NCBI RefSeq assembly: GCF_000833025.1
Contig: NZ_CP010817.1
Coordinates: 4,000,535 to 4,064,534 of the forward strand
Source: Myroides profundi
Lineage (GTDB): Bacteria; Bacteroidota; Bacteroidia; Flavobacteriales; Flavobacteriaceae
DNA length: 64,000 nt
Direction of reading: 5' to 3'
The notes under the pieces were generated by a model. That model was given only the letters and a program-made list of their open reading frames with translations. It had not been told where the DNA came from and did not search any database. Positions 53,118-60,989 of the stretch are shown here, piece after piece (within the stretch, counting starts at the first letter, position 1; the number at the start of each line of letters is the position of its first letter). The position numbers and the translations under genes were made by a program.

Positions 53118-55244
53118 TTAATCTAATATCATAGACAGTTGTATTCTCTTTTTAGCAACATCTACATCCGTCACCTTCACTTGTACATGCTGGTGTAACT
53201 TTACTACTTCATTCACATCTGATACAAAGCCTGCCTTAAGTTGAGAGATATGCACTAGACCACTCTCCTTAATCCCTACATCTACAAAACAACCAAAGTT
53301 GGTAATATTATTGATAATACCAGGTAATACTTGACCTATTTTTAAGTCTGTAATCTGTTTCACACTAGGATCAAACTCGAATACCTTAGCACTGCGTCTA
53401 GGATCTAGACCAGGCTTCTCTAATTCTTTTAAGATATCTTGAAGCGCTAATGCTCCTACCTCACCCGTAGTATATTTATTAGCATCTACTTTAGCGATAA
53501 GCTCTTTATTAGAGATCATATCCCCTATAGACACCTTCATATCTTTAGCAATCTTCTCTACCACACCATAAGCCTCTGGATGTACAGCAGAGTCGTCTAG
53601 TGGATTCTTAGCATTCTTAATACGCACAAATGCTGCTGCCTGTTGGAAGGCTTTATCTCCTAGTCGAGGTACTTTCTTAAGTTCTGTTCTACTCTCGAAT
53701 GGTCCATTCTCTGTTCTATATTGCACTATATTCTCAGCCATCTTCTCTCCTATCCCAGATACATAGCTCAGTAACGACTTACTAGCAGTATTTAGGTTAA
53801 CCCCTACTGAGTTTACACACTTCATCACCACATTATCTAGCTCTTTTTTAAGCATAGATTGATCTACATCGTGTTGATACTGTCCTACTCCGATAGACTT
53901 AGGATCTATCTTCACTAGCTCTGCTAATGGATCAGACAGACGACGCCCGATAGACACAGCACCTCTCACTGTCACATCATAAGTAGGAAACTCTTCTCTC
54001 GCTATCTTAGATGCAGAATATACAGATGCTCCAGCCTCATTCACTACGAATACTTGTACAGGCTTATCAAAAGCTATTTTCTTAATAAAGAACTCCGTTT
54101 CTCTAGAAGCTGTACCATTACCGATAGCGATAGCTTCTACATTGTATGCATTGACCATAGAGCGAATCTTCTTCATCGCCATAGTAGTATCCTTCTGAGG
54201 AGCATGAGGAAATATAGTCTCGTTGTATAACAAATCTCCTTGCTCATCTAAACAAACTACCTTACACCCAGTCTTAAACCCTGGGTCAATAGCCAATATA
54301 CGTTTCTCTCCTAATGGCGAACCTAATAACAACTGAGTAAGGTTATCCGCAAATACCTGTATAGAGTTTAAATCTGCCTTCTCCTTCGCCTCTACCAAGG
54401 CCTCATTAGACAATGCAGGTTCTAACAGACGTTTATAGCTATCCGCTACTGCCTTCTCTACTATCTTACCACACTCATTCTTACCTTTGACTACATTATC
54501 TTCTATGAAGCTAATAGCCTCACTCTTATCAATACCTACATTAAACTTGATATAACCTTCTTTCTCTGCTCTTAGAATAGCTAATAATCGATGTGCAGGT
54601 ATCTTATACACAGGTTCTGCCCAATCAAAATATTGCTCAAACTTCTGCGCATTCTCTTCTTCTTTTTTTGCCTTTACTACCTTAGTACTGATCACCCCAC
54701 TGCGTTGGAACTTTCTTCTCAGTGATTTTCTCACATACATATTTTCATTAATCCATTCTGCAATGATATCAGATGCCCCTTGTATAGCCTCTTCTTCACT
54801 TCCTACCTTATCATTAAGATATTTAGCAGCGATAGACTCTACATCATGAGCATTCTGAGCCATAATCACTTTAGCCAATGGCTCTAAACCGTTCTCTCTA
54901 GCCGTATCAGCTTTCGTCTTACGCGTCTTCTTATAGGGCAAGTATAAATCCTCTATCTCTGTTAGATCAAAGCTATTTGTAATCTTATTGCGCAATTCAT
55001 CTGTTAGCTTCCCCTGTTCTTCTATAGAACCTAATATAGACTCCTTTCTCTTCACTATCACTTCATACAGCTCACTATACTTCGCTATCTTTTCGATAAC
55101 CACCTCATCTAGATTACCTGTTCTATCTTTTCTATATCTAGCGATAAACGGTATAGTACATCCCTCTCCTAAAAGAGACAACGTATTCTCTATACTTTTT
55201 GCACTAGCACTCACAGCCTGTTGAATAAACTCTATCAACGTCAT
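53118..55244 (-). CDS. tex: Tex family RNA-binding transcription accessory protein
   Basis: A 708-residue protein with the full Tex layout: N-terminal helical domain, YqgF-type RNase H-like domain (ILAIDPGFKTGCKVVCLD near residue 320), helix-hairpin-helix domains (LNTASKSLLSYVSGIGEKMAENIV) and a C-terminal S1 RNA-binding domain (GIINNITNFGCFVDVGIKESGLVHISQL). Tex is a broadly conserved nucleic-acid-binding factor affecting transcription. Standalone gene. Confidence 0.94.
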   Translation of the reverse strand: MTLIEFIQQAVSASAKSIENTLSLLGEGCTIPFIARYRKDRTGNLDEVVIEKIAKYSELYEVIVKRKESILGSIEEQGKLTDELRNKITNSFDLTEIEDLYLPYKKTRKTKADTARENGLEPLAKVIMAQNAHDVESIAAKYLNDKVGSEEEAIQGASDIIAEWINENMYVRKSLRRKFQRSGVISTKVVKAKKEEENAQKFEQYFDWAEPVYKIPAHRLLAILRAEKEGYIKFNVGIDKSEAISFIEDNVVKGKNECGKIVEKAVADSYKRLLEPALSNEALVEAKEKADLNSIQVFADNLTQLLLGSPLGEKRILAIDPGFKTGCKVVCLDEQGDLLYNETIFPHAPQKDTTMAMKKIRSMVNAYNVEAIAIGNGTASRETEFFIKKIAFDKPVQVFVVNEAGASVYSASKIAREEFPTYDVTVRGAVSIGRRLSDPLAELVKIDPKSIGVGQYQHDVDQSMLKKELDNVVMKCVNSVGVNLNTASKSLLSYVSGIGEKMAENIVQYRTENGPFESRTELKKVPRLGDKAFQQAAAFVRIKNAKNPLDDSAVHPEAYGVVEKIAKDMKVSIGDMISNKELIAKVDANKYTTGEVGALALQDILKELEKPGLDPRRSAKVFEFDPSVKQITDLKIGQVLPGIINNITNFGCFVDVGIKESGLVHISQLKAGFVSDVNEVVKLHQHVQVKVTDVDVAKKRIQLSMILD

Positions 55245-55274
55245 ATTTTATTATTTTAAGAATAGCTAAAATAC

Positions 55275-55282
55275 TACCTTTG
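55275..55282 (+). promoter_or_regulatory. Putative -7 promoter box (TACCTTTG)
   Basis: TAnnTTTG match 18 bases before the DUF1294 ATG. Confidence 0.5.
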
Positions 55283-55300
55283 TCACAATAAATAAATCTC

Positions 55301-55564
55301 ATGAAGTTTTTATTCCTATATCTACTTATAATAAACTATTTAGCTTTCTCCATGTTTGCCTTTGACAAAGAACAAGCGATTAAAAACAAAAGACGTGTTT
55401 CTGAGAAGAACCTCTTGTCTCTTTGCTTTTTTGGAGGAACACTAGGTGCATGGATTGCGATGAAGAAACTTAGACATAAAATCTCTAAAGACTCTTTTAA
55501 ACTAAAGTTTTATGCCATCCTAGCTATTCAGGTAGCCTTATTCTTTATCGTCTTTAAACGATAA
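55301..55564 (+). CDS. DUF1294 family membrane protein
   Basis: An 87-residue protein with two TM helices and the DUF1294 pattern (NYLAFSMFAFDKEQAIKNKRRVSEKNLLSLCFFGGTLGAWIAMKKLRHK). Function unknown. It reads divergently from tex and is followed by a hairpin terminator. Confidence 0.88.
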   Translation: MKFLFLYLLIINYLAFSMFAFDKEQAIKNKRRVSEKNLLSLCFFGGTLGAWIAMKKLRHKISKDSFKLKFYAILAIQVALFFIVFKR

Positions 55565-55570
55565 TATCCA

Positions 55571-55605
55571 TAAAAAAAAGACTTATAACCGAAGTCATAA
55601 GTCTC
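55571..55605. terminator. Bidirectional terminator, first copy of a 36-bp direct repeat
   Basis: AGACTTAT...ATAAGTCT stem preceded by an A8 tract, serving the DUF1294 gene (plus) and the 55645 gene (minus). The block from about 55564 to 55600 recurs at about 55905-55940. Confidence 0.7.
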
Positions 55606-55644
55606 TTGTATATTACTCTTCTGCAGTTTTAAGCCAAAACAACT

Positions 55645-55872
55645 TCATATAGAGTATTTACTTCTCATATCATTTTGAGATTTATACTCTCCTCTTTCTA
55701 ATGACTCCATCCCTATTTGAATGCGTTCTTTCACTTCTTCAACAGTATATTGACAAGGTGATTCTACCTCCACCTTCTTTAAGTCCTTTACATACCTAAT
55801 TACTAAGTCAAGCAAATTCTCATCGTGATTAATCTCATTAATCAACTCTCTTTCTTTCATACTAATCCCCAT
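55645..55872 (-). CDS. Small acidic protein, antitoxin-like (75 aa)
   Basis: A 75-residue protein without TM or signal. The C-terminal half (YTVEEVKERIQIGMESLERGEYKSQNDMRSKY) resembles the C-terminus of putative addiction-module antitoxins, but no toxin gene is adjacent. The start may be the second ATG at 55860 (MKERELINE). It is bracketed by two near-identical 36-bp terminator segments, which suggests insertion or duplication. Function unproven. Confidence 0.6.
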   Translation of the reverse strand: MGISMKERELINEINHDENLLDLVIRYVKDLKKVEVESPCQYTVEEVKERIQIGMESLERGEYKSQNDMRSKYSI

Positions 55873-55904
55873 ACAATACTCATTTACTGTAATTTACAAT
55901 ACAA

Positions 55905-55945
55905 ATATCCATAAAAAAAGACTTATAACCGCAGTCATAATTCTT
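55905..55945 (-). terminator. Terminator, second copy of the 36-bp direct repeat
   Basis: Repeats the ATATCCATAAAAAAAGACTT... block seen at 55564-55600 with one base change (CCGAAG to CCGCAG) and a weaker stem. It lies 20 bases past the stop of the 55965 lipoprotein gene and gives seven T's on the minus strand. Confidence 0.65.
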
Positions 55946-55964
55946 CTTTTAAATATTTTATTGT

Positions 55965-56987
55965 TTAGTATCTTTTATCTGTATCTACAGATCTAATCTC
56001 TAAGTAAATAGGTTGTCCTATATAATTCGCAGATAAATTATTCTTAAGTACTGAGAACATATCGTCTTTAGAAGTACTCCACTTACCTAAGCTGTTTATC
56101 TTATCTTCAGTGCTTAGTATTGTAAAACTTGCATTACTCAAGATTTTACCATTCTTATCATTTAAATTTAAATTACCTTCTTTTCGATAATGTACTAATG
56201 CTGATCTTACAGCATCATTTAAGTCTGCATAATCGGCCTTACTCTCTATTGCCACATAAGTAACAGGAGTTCCTCTCATAATTCTCTTCACATAATACAA
56301 GTCCTTCTCATTCATAGGCTCTTTAAAGAAATTTTCATAATCTCCCTCAAACCACTCTCCATAGAATACCTTACCTACTCTCATTAGTAAAATAGACTTA
56401 TATCTACTATCACCTGCATTCATTTTCATATTTTTCGCAAAAACTTCTCCTAACTTCAGATTACCACTAAAAGCTTGAACAACATCTTTATAAGTATAAC
56501 ACTCTGTAATATATAAATCCTCAATACCATAAGCTCTATTTTTTACCTCTGATTGAAAAGCTTCACTGTCTAGAGCTTGATTAACGGCATCTAAATATGT
56601 TACCCTCTCTTTCTTAGTACTAATATCACTTAAAACAAAAGATTTATAGAACATAAACATTAAATCATAAGGATTCTTTTCTGCTTTTACCATAGCATCA
56701 AATGTCAATCTATCTATGCTATTCTTTGGAAATACAGCTCCAGGATATAAATCATTACTAGTAGAATAATGTTCTCCTGATGTACTTACAGAATAATTAA
56801 TGTCATCTATAAACAATAGATCATTCACTTCAGCACTTCCCTTCACATCCCAACTAAAAGGGCTTCTGTCAAAACGTCCCTCTCTCTCTTCTACAGGTTT
56901 ACTATCATTTAGATTATCATCATTGCTACACCCTATTGCTAAAGTTGTAATACACACTATAACCAAGCTATAAATACTCTTTCTCAT
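55965..56987 (-). CDS. Hypothetical lipoprotein (340 aa)
   Basis: Starting at ATG 56987 (MRKSIYSLVIVCITTLAIGCSNDD), the product has a type II signal with lipid Cys followed by SNDD, the acidic context used for surface-exposed lipoproteins in Bacteroidota. The mature part (about 320 residues) has mixed alpha/beta composition and no domain I can name, although the distribution of short segments recalls thiol-activated cytolysin-type proteins (FSGNLKLGEVFAKNMKMN...GKVFYGEWFEGDY...VKRIMRGTPVTYVAIESKADY). That resemblance is weak. An in-frame Met at 57011 is less likely to be the start. Confidence 0.7.
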   Translation of the reverse strand: MRKSIYSLVIVCITTLAIGCSNDDNLNDSKPVEEREGRFDRSPFSWDVKGSAEVNDLLFIDDINYSVSTSGEHYSTSNDLYPGAVFPKNSIDRLTFDAMVKAEKNPYDLMFMFYKSFVLSDISTKKERVTYLDAVNQALDSEAFQSEVKNRAYGIEDLYITECYTYKDVVQAFSGNLKLGEVFAKNMKMNAGDSRYKSILLMRVGKVFYGEWFEGDYENFFKEPMNEKDLYYVKRIMRGTPVTYVAIESKADYADLNDAVRSALVHYRKEGNLNLNDKNGKILSNASFTILSTEDKINSLGKWSTSKDDMFSVLKNNLSANYIGQPIYLEIRSVDTDKRY

Positions 56988-57100
56988 AAATTTTTTTATC
57001 AAATTTAACATTTATAATCTTAGCAATCAATTATAAAAAACACAATAAATAGTATAATTATCAAACATTAACAAGCTTATATACTTAAGATAATCATAAT

Positions 57101-57307
57101 CTACTTATTCTCAAATACTCTATATTTAGTTTTATACCTTATAGCTACTCTTCCCATCATAGCATCTATCTCTATATTTCCACACAGACAGCCATCTCTA
57201 TGTATCGGGTAACTATACACCACCACCTCACACTTAGTACACTCATAATAGATATACTCTCCTACTATGTGCCCTATTTGATTATTAATATCTAGATACT
57301 TTCTCAT
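57101..57307 (-). CDS. Small hypothetical protein with Cys clusters (68 aa)
   Basis: A 68-residue protein with CTKC and CLCG pairs 17 residues apart, a spacing compatible with a small zinc ribbon. No other domain. Not in an operon; the upstream 160 bases are AT-rich without a clear promoter box. Coding status is likely but not certain. Confidence 0.55.
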   Translation of the reverse strand: MRKYLDINNQIGHIVGEYIYYECTKCEVVVYSYPIHRDGCLCGNIEIDAMMGRVAIRYKTKYRVFENK

Positions 57308-57467
57308 TTTTATACTTTACAATATCGCCCTAAATTACCTAAAAAAGTTTACCACAACACTTATCCTTTTCGACGCACTATGGCCTCAACTATCTACGTT
57401 ATCATAGTATCATAAACAAATAATAATCTATAAGTTAGTCAACTAATCTATCACTAAAAGTAACCTT

Positions 57468-58268
57468 ATGAAACACCATATCGCCCTAGTCTTAAGTGTA
57501 TTGCTTTTCTCTTGTCAAAATAACAAAACTACTGCATCTGTAGAATCTATCACAGAACAATCAAAGATTAACTACATAAACACTACAGGTATGACAATAG
57601 GAGAGAGATATAACGTTCCAGAGGGTTATACACGCCTTAACTATACAGCTAAAGACTTCGGGTACCACTTACAACACTTACCTCTAAAGCCATACGGTGA
57701 GAAGGTAAAATACTTCAATGGTAAAGAGAAAAACAAAACACAAGTGTACTCATCTGTCATAGATCTCCCCATAGGCACTAAAGATCTACACCAGTGTGCT
57801 GATGCAACCATGTGTCTCAGAGCTGATTATTTATACAACCAAAAGAGGTATAGTGAGATCGCATTTAACTTTATTTCAGATGGTAAACCGAGATATTATA
57901 CCGATTATGTCAATGGTGATTATACATCACAAAAGTATTGGTCATACTTAGAACACATTTTTAACTATGCTAATACTGCATCATTAAAACAACAGCTAAA
58001 ATCCATTCCAAAACAAGAAGTACAGATAGGAGATATCTTAGTACAATCTGGAAATCCAATTGGGCATGCTGTCATCGTAGTAGATATAGCACAGAATGAA
58101 GTAGGAGAGAAGGTAGTGCTCTTAGCTCAGAGTTATATGCCTGCACAAGAATTGCAGGTATTAAAAAATCCTTATGCAAAAGACGACAATCCCTGGTATG
58201 ATATAAACCTTGATATCATCCAAACTCCTGAATGGAAATTTACTTCTAATGACTGGAAGACGTGGTAA
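57468..58268 (+). CDS. DUF4846 family lipoprotein
   Basis: A 266-residue protein with a lipoprotein signal (VLSVLLFSCQNN). The body matches the DUF4846 pattern: YNVPEGYTRLNYTAKDFGYHLQHLPLKP, KNKTQVYSSVIDLPIGTKDLHQCADATMCLRADYLYNQKRY, and a later GHAVIVVDIA block. The family is found in Bacteroidota cell envelopes; its activity is unknown. A hairpin terminator follows. Confidence 0.82.
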   Translation: MKHHIALVLSVLLFSCQNNKTTASVESITEQSKINYINTTGMTIGERYNVPEGYTRLNYTAKDFGYHLQHLPLKPYGEKVKYFNGKEKNKTQVYSSVIDLPIGTKDLHQCADATMCLRADYLYNQKRYSEIAFNFISDGKPRYYTDYVNGDYTSQKYWSYLEHIFNYANTASLKQQLKSIPKQEVQIGDILVQSGNPIGHAVIVVDIAQNEVGEKVVLLAQSYMPAQELQVLKNPYAKDDNPWYDINLDIIQTPEWKFTSNDWKTW

Positions 58269-58272
58269 TAAT

Positions 58273-58306
58273 AGAAAGAAGGTATCCCAAAAGTTACCCT
58301 CTTTCT
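58273..58306 (+). terminator. Terminator after the DUF4846 gene
   Basis: Stem AGAAAGAAGGTA/TACCCTCTTTCT with one mismatch and a T-rich 3' flank. Confidence 0.75.
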
Positions 58307-58345
58307 ATTTCTATTTTATAATTAAATCTTAAGCACCTTCAATAA

Positions 58346-59083
58346 TCACCTCCCCACATACACCACCACACTAGGATTAAAAGCCTTAGAGTTATACAGT
58401 GTCAGTTGATCAGGATTGTTATTAATCGGGTAGAAGAACTGTATCTCTGCCACCACCATCTTAAGACAATCTCGATGAGGTATCAGGACAGATAGCGGAT
58501 GAGGACTGACCACCTCATCACTCTTTTTGAAATCAATAGATAATGTGCTGGTTTGCTTACCGAGCATCTCATCTGTATCCGTCATAAAGAACCCTTCTAT
58601 GCGCAAACTAGCATGTGTACACATAGGAGGGAAGTCCACCTGTTCTATCGGGATAAATGGAGACACTGATACAGTTATCTCCTTATTTTCCAGCACATCT
58701 ACAGCTATATCGACTAAGAAGGTATCTGTAAATAGTTTGGCTGTATTCCATTCAAATCCGACTACCTCAGCAATAGAAGTATTGTACAGTGTAGTCTCTG
58801 CTATCGGCAGTACAGTATTCTTGCGCAAGGCCGTCATCACTAGTCCCATCAATCGCAGATGAGCAGTAGACTCATACCTCATCCCTAAGAAGTATTCGAC
58901 ATGCTTACGTATATATTTCATGCTTTGTGCAGTATGCTTAAACAGCTTAGCGGAAGGGTTCTTGCCCTTGTCTTGTTTTGAGCGATTAGGTCTACTTTGT
59001 ACGATCTGTACATTGTTTAAAGACCTAAAATACACAGGCCCACTTACTCCCGTAATTTTTCCTTTTGGTGACATCTTTGCCAT
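58346..59083 (-). CDS. Conserved hypothetical protein of Bacteroidota (245 aa)
   Basis: A soluble 245-residue protein that begins MAKMSPKGKITGVSGPVYFRSL and continues with a basic segment (QSRPNRSKQDKGKNPSAKLFKHTAQSM). This N-terminal pattern occurs in lineage-specific Bacteroidota proteins of the DUF6266-like kind, but I cannot confirm membership. No catalytic or membrane segment is seen. It is preceded by the second copy of the hairpin repeat (59157-59240). Confidence 0.6.
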   Translation of the reverse strand: MAKMSPKGKITGVSGPVYFRSLNNVQIVQSRPNRSKQDKGKNPSAKLFKHTAQSMKYIRKHVEYFLGMRYESTAHLRLMGLVMTALRKNTVLPIAETTLYNTSIAEVVGFEWNTAKLFTDTFLVDIAVDVLENKEITVSVSPFIPIEQVDFPPMCTHASLRIEGFFMTDTDEMLGKQTSTLSIDFKKSDEVVSPHPLSVLIPHRDCLKMVVAEIQFFYPINNNPDQLTLYNSKAFNPSVVVYVGR

Positions 59084-59419
59084 AACTTTTAATTTTATAG
59101 GTTGGTATTTTAAAGTTGCACAAAGACTATTCCACCTTATCGGTATATAATCAGTAGGTGATAGGGTAGTGATAGGCTATTTTGCGATGTTTTAAGCCGA
59201 TCAAATGCCCATCACTAGCCGACCAAAAGCCGACCACCCAAATAATAATAGCGCAAAAAAGAGAGGTAAACCCTAATTTAAGACAATCTGTACCTGTTCA
59301 GATTCTGAACACATCTGTTCATTTTAGTTGCTATTGAACTGATATTGACAGTGACAACCTTATGTAGTCAGCGACAGATAAATAACTCAATGTCAGTCAA
59401 TATTCAAATATTAAATCAC
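59084..59419. other. 336-base intergenic region with repeat copy B
   Basis: Contains the upstream region of the 58346-59083 gene, the hairpin repeat copy B at 59157-59240 and an AT-rich stretch to 59419. No coding sequence is visible. Confidence 0.65.
59157..59240. repeat. Hairpin repeat, copy B
   Basis: GGGTAGTGATAGGC (59164-59177) and GCCCATCACTAGCC (59207-59220) form a 14-base stem with two imperfect pairs. The segment TTTTAAGCCGATCAAATGCC and the flanking GCCGACC words are almost the same as in copy A at 20729-20835, about 38 kb away. Confidence 0.7.
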
Positions 59420-60049
59420 CTATCCTACCACATACCAAAAACCTAAATGCATACTACTCTCGTCGATTAAACCAAGAAGAGAAAGGCAAGCTTCATTCCC
59501 AAAATAACCATAACAAATCTCCTTCGTATTGCCTAAGGTTTGACCCAAAACTATTTCTGAGTATTCATTCTCATTACGCACAGAGATAAAGTGCCCTTGG
59601 GTGTTGTCAAAAGCATTTAGATAAGATTGTTCTACAGCATCCGAGGCAGATAATAGAGTAGAGGCTTGGGTAGTATCTTTAAGAGAAAACTTACCATTCT
59701 CTATACAACCAAAGTAGGAAGGCACTGTGAAGTTAGACTTACGTATCTTGTGATACTCCACCTGCACTGTACTCATATCTACCATACTGAAGAAGTCTTG
59801 GGTTTCTTTTGTGTTTCCTATCACTGCTTCTAATGTCTTAATCACCTCCATAGAAGTAGCGAACAGCACATTAGCATACTCATTATCATAGTTGCGAACC
59901 AAGGTATGATATACAATACCTTCTACTTGTAGCAATTGACGCTCAAATCGAGCTATTGCAAACAATAATTCGTCGTCACTTACTGTTGTTTTCTTTCTAA
60001 AACTGGTGAACTCCATCGCACACACTGGTGCATTACTTACTCGTATCAT
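59420..60049 (-). CDS. Hypothetical protein, monooxygenase-fold-like N-terminus (209 aa)
   Basis: A soluble 209-residue protein. The first ~95 residues (SNAPVCAMEFTSFRK...LLQVEGIVYHTLVRN...VLFATSMEVIKTLEA...) have the order and length of a dimeric alpha+beta barrel, as in antibiotic-biosynthesis-monooxygenase-like proteins; the rest is unrecognised. It has a TACTTTTG promoter box and an upstream inverted repeat, and it lies next to the AraC regulator, which may control it. Function unknown. Confidence 0.65.
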   Translation of the reverse strand: MIRVSNAPVCAMEFTSFRKKTTVSDDELLFAIARFERQLLQVEGIVYHTLVRNYDNEYANVLFATSMEVIKTLEAVIGNTKETQDFFSMVDMSTVQVEYHKIRKSNFTVPSYFGCIENGKFSLKDTTQASTLLSASDAVEQSYLNAFDNTQGHFISVRNENEYSEIVLGQTLGNTKEICYGYFGNEACLSLLGLIDESSMHLGFWYVVG

Positions 60050-60074
60050 CCTGTATATTGTTAAGATTATGGAG

Positions 60075-60082
60075 CAAAAGTA
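60075..60082 (-). promoter_or_regulatory. Putative -7 promoter box (TACTTTTG)
   Basis: TAnnTTTG match on the minus strand, 25 bases before the ATG at 60049. Confidence 0.5.
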
Positions 60083-60093
60083 GAGTAGGGTAA

Positions 60094-60109
60094 TGACAAC
60101 CTTTTGTCA
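60094..60109. promoter_or_regulatory. Inverted repeat TGACAA-N4-TTGTCA, candidate operator
   Basis: Perfect 6-bp inverted repeat just upstream of the TACTTTTG box of the 59420 gene and 13 bases after the end of the AraC gene. Placement suits a transcription-factor site; which regulator binds is unknown. Confidence 0.4.
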
Positions 60110-60122
60110 GAGGTGTATACGC

Positions 60123-60923
60123 TTATTTTTTAATTTTAGGATATACTTTCATGATATCAAAGTAGGAGTTTCTAAAGGCAACTAAGCTTTTATAACCTAC
60201 TTTAAAAGCGATTTCGCTCAAGGTAAATTCTCTTGTATCTACTAGCTCTATACTCTTCAAGATACGGATAATCTGAAGGTACTTCTGTAGAGTGATACCC
60301 GTCTCTAGTTTGAACAGGCGCTGTAGATTGCGCACAGACATGGTAGAGATACTGGCTAGTTCATCTAAGTCTAGCATTGAGGTAAAATGATCGTTGATAT
60401 AAGCACATACAGGTATTAGCCTATGATCTGTAGGGATAGGTAATTGAAGCGATTGATTCTCTTCACAGAACGATTTTAAACTAATGAGAATAGCCTGTAA
60501 GAACTGTTCTTTTTCTAGCTCTATTTGGATTACTCTATTCCACTTCGTCGCATACTGTAGCATCTCCCTCAGCACAGTAGGAGCAGGGAAGATATGTACT
60601 TGATTATAGAATGAGTCAGCTGGCACATCTTTATACAACAGTACTTTTAGGTTGATATCCTTCGCTGTAGAGGTAGTCGCGTGTTGCTGTCCTGAAGGTA
60701 TCCATGCTACGTGATACTGAGGGACTAGATAGATACAGTTATCTACGTGAAGGTACTGATAGCCCTGTTCTACATAGGTGAGCTGATATCGCTGATGAGC
60801 GTGCTGATACTCATCGTGAACGAAGTTGTCTTCATACCATACATACGCCTGTACCTCATTAGTATCATCATATACTCCTAAGAGCTTCTCGGTTAATCCA
60901 CATTTGATATTGGCGTTTTGCAT
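60123..60923 (-). CDS. AraC family transcriptional regulator
   Basis: A 266-residue regulator: N-terminal cupin-like sensor (HAHQRYQLTYVEQGYQYLHVDN, PSGQQHATT) and a C-terminal double helix-turn-helix (DLDELASISTMSVRNLQRLFKLETGITLQKYLQ...SEIAFKVGYKSLVAFRNSYFDIMKVYPK). I start at ATG 60923; the frame runs upstream to 60959, but the minus-strand promoter box at 60935-60942 would lie inside that version. Divergent from the flavodoxin-RidA gene, a likely target. Confidence 0.88.
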   Translation of the reverse strand: MQNANIKCGLTEKLLGVYDDTNEVQAYVWYEDNFVHDEYQHAHQRYQLTYVEQGYQYLHVDNCIYLVPQYHVAWIPSGQQHATTSTAKDINLKVLLYKDVPADSFYNQVHIFPAPTVLREMLQYATKWNRVIQIELEKEQFLQAILISLKSFCEENQSLQLPIPTDHRLIPVCAYINDHFTSMLDLDELASISTMSVRNLQRLFKLETGITLQKYLQIIRILKSIELVDTREFTLSEIAFKVGYKSLVAFRNSYFDIMKVYPKIKK

Positions 60924-60934
60924 ATATTTTTTGA

Positions 60935-60942
60935 CAAATATA
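60935..60942 (-). promoter_or_regulatory. Putative -7 promoter box (TATATTTG) of the AraC gene
   Basis: TAnnTTTG match on the minus strand, 11 bases from the ATG at 60923, giving a very short leader. It lies 17 bases from the plus-strand box at 60959, a compact divergent promoter. Confidence 0.5.
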
Positions 60943-60958
60943 ATATAAACTGCAAACA

Positions 60959-60966
60959 TACCTTTG
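60959..60966 (+). promoter_or_regulatory. Putative -7 promoter box (TACCTTTG)
   Basis: TAnnTTTG match on the plus strand, 23 bases before the ATG at 60990. Confidence 0.5.
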
Positions 60967-60989
60967 TGATTATACTTAAAATAAATAAT

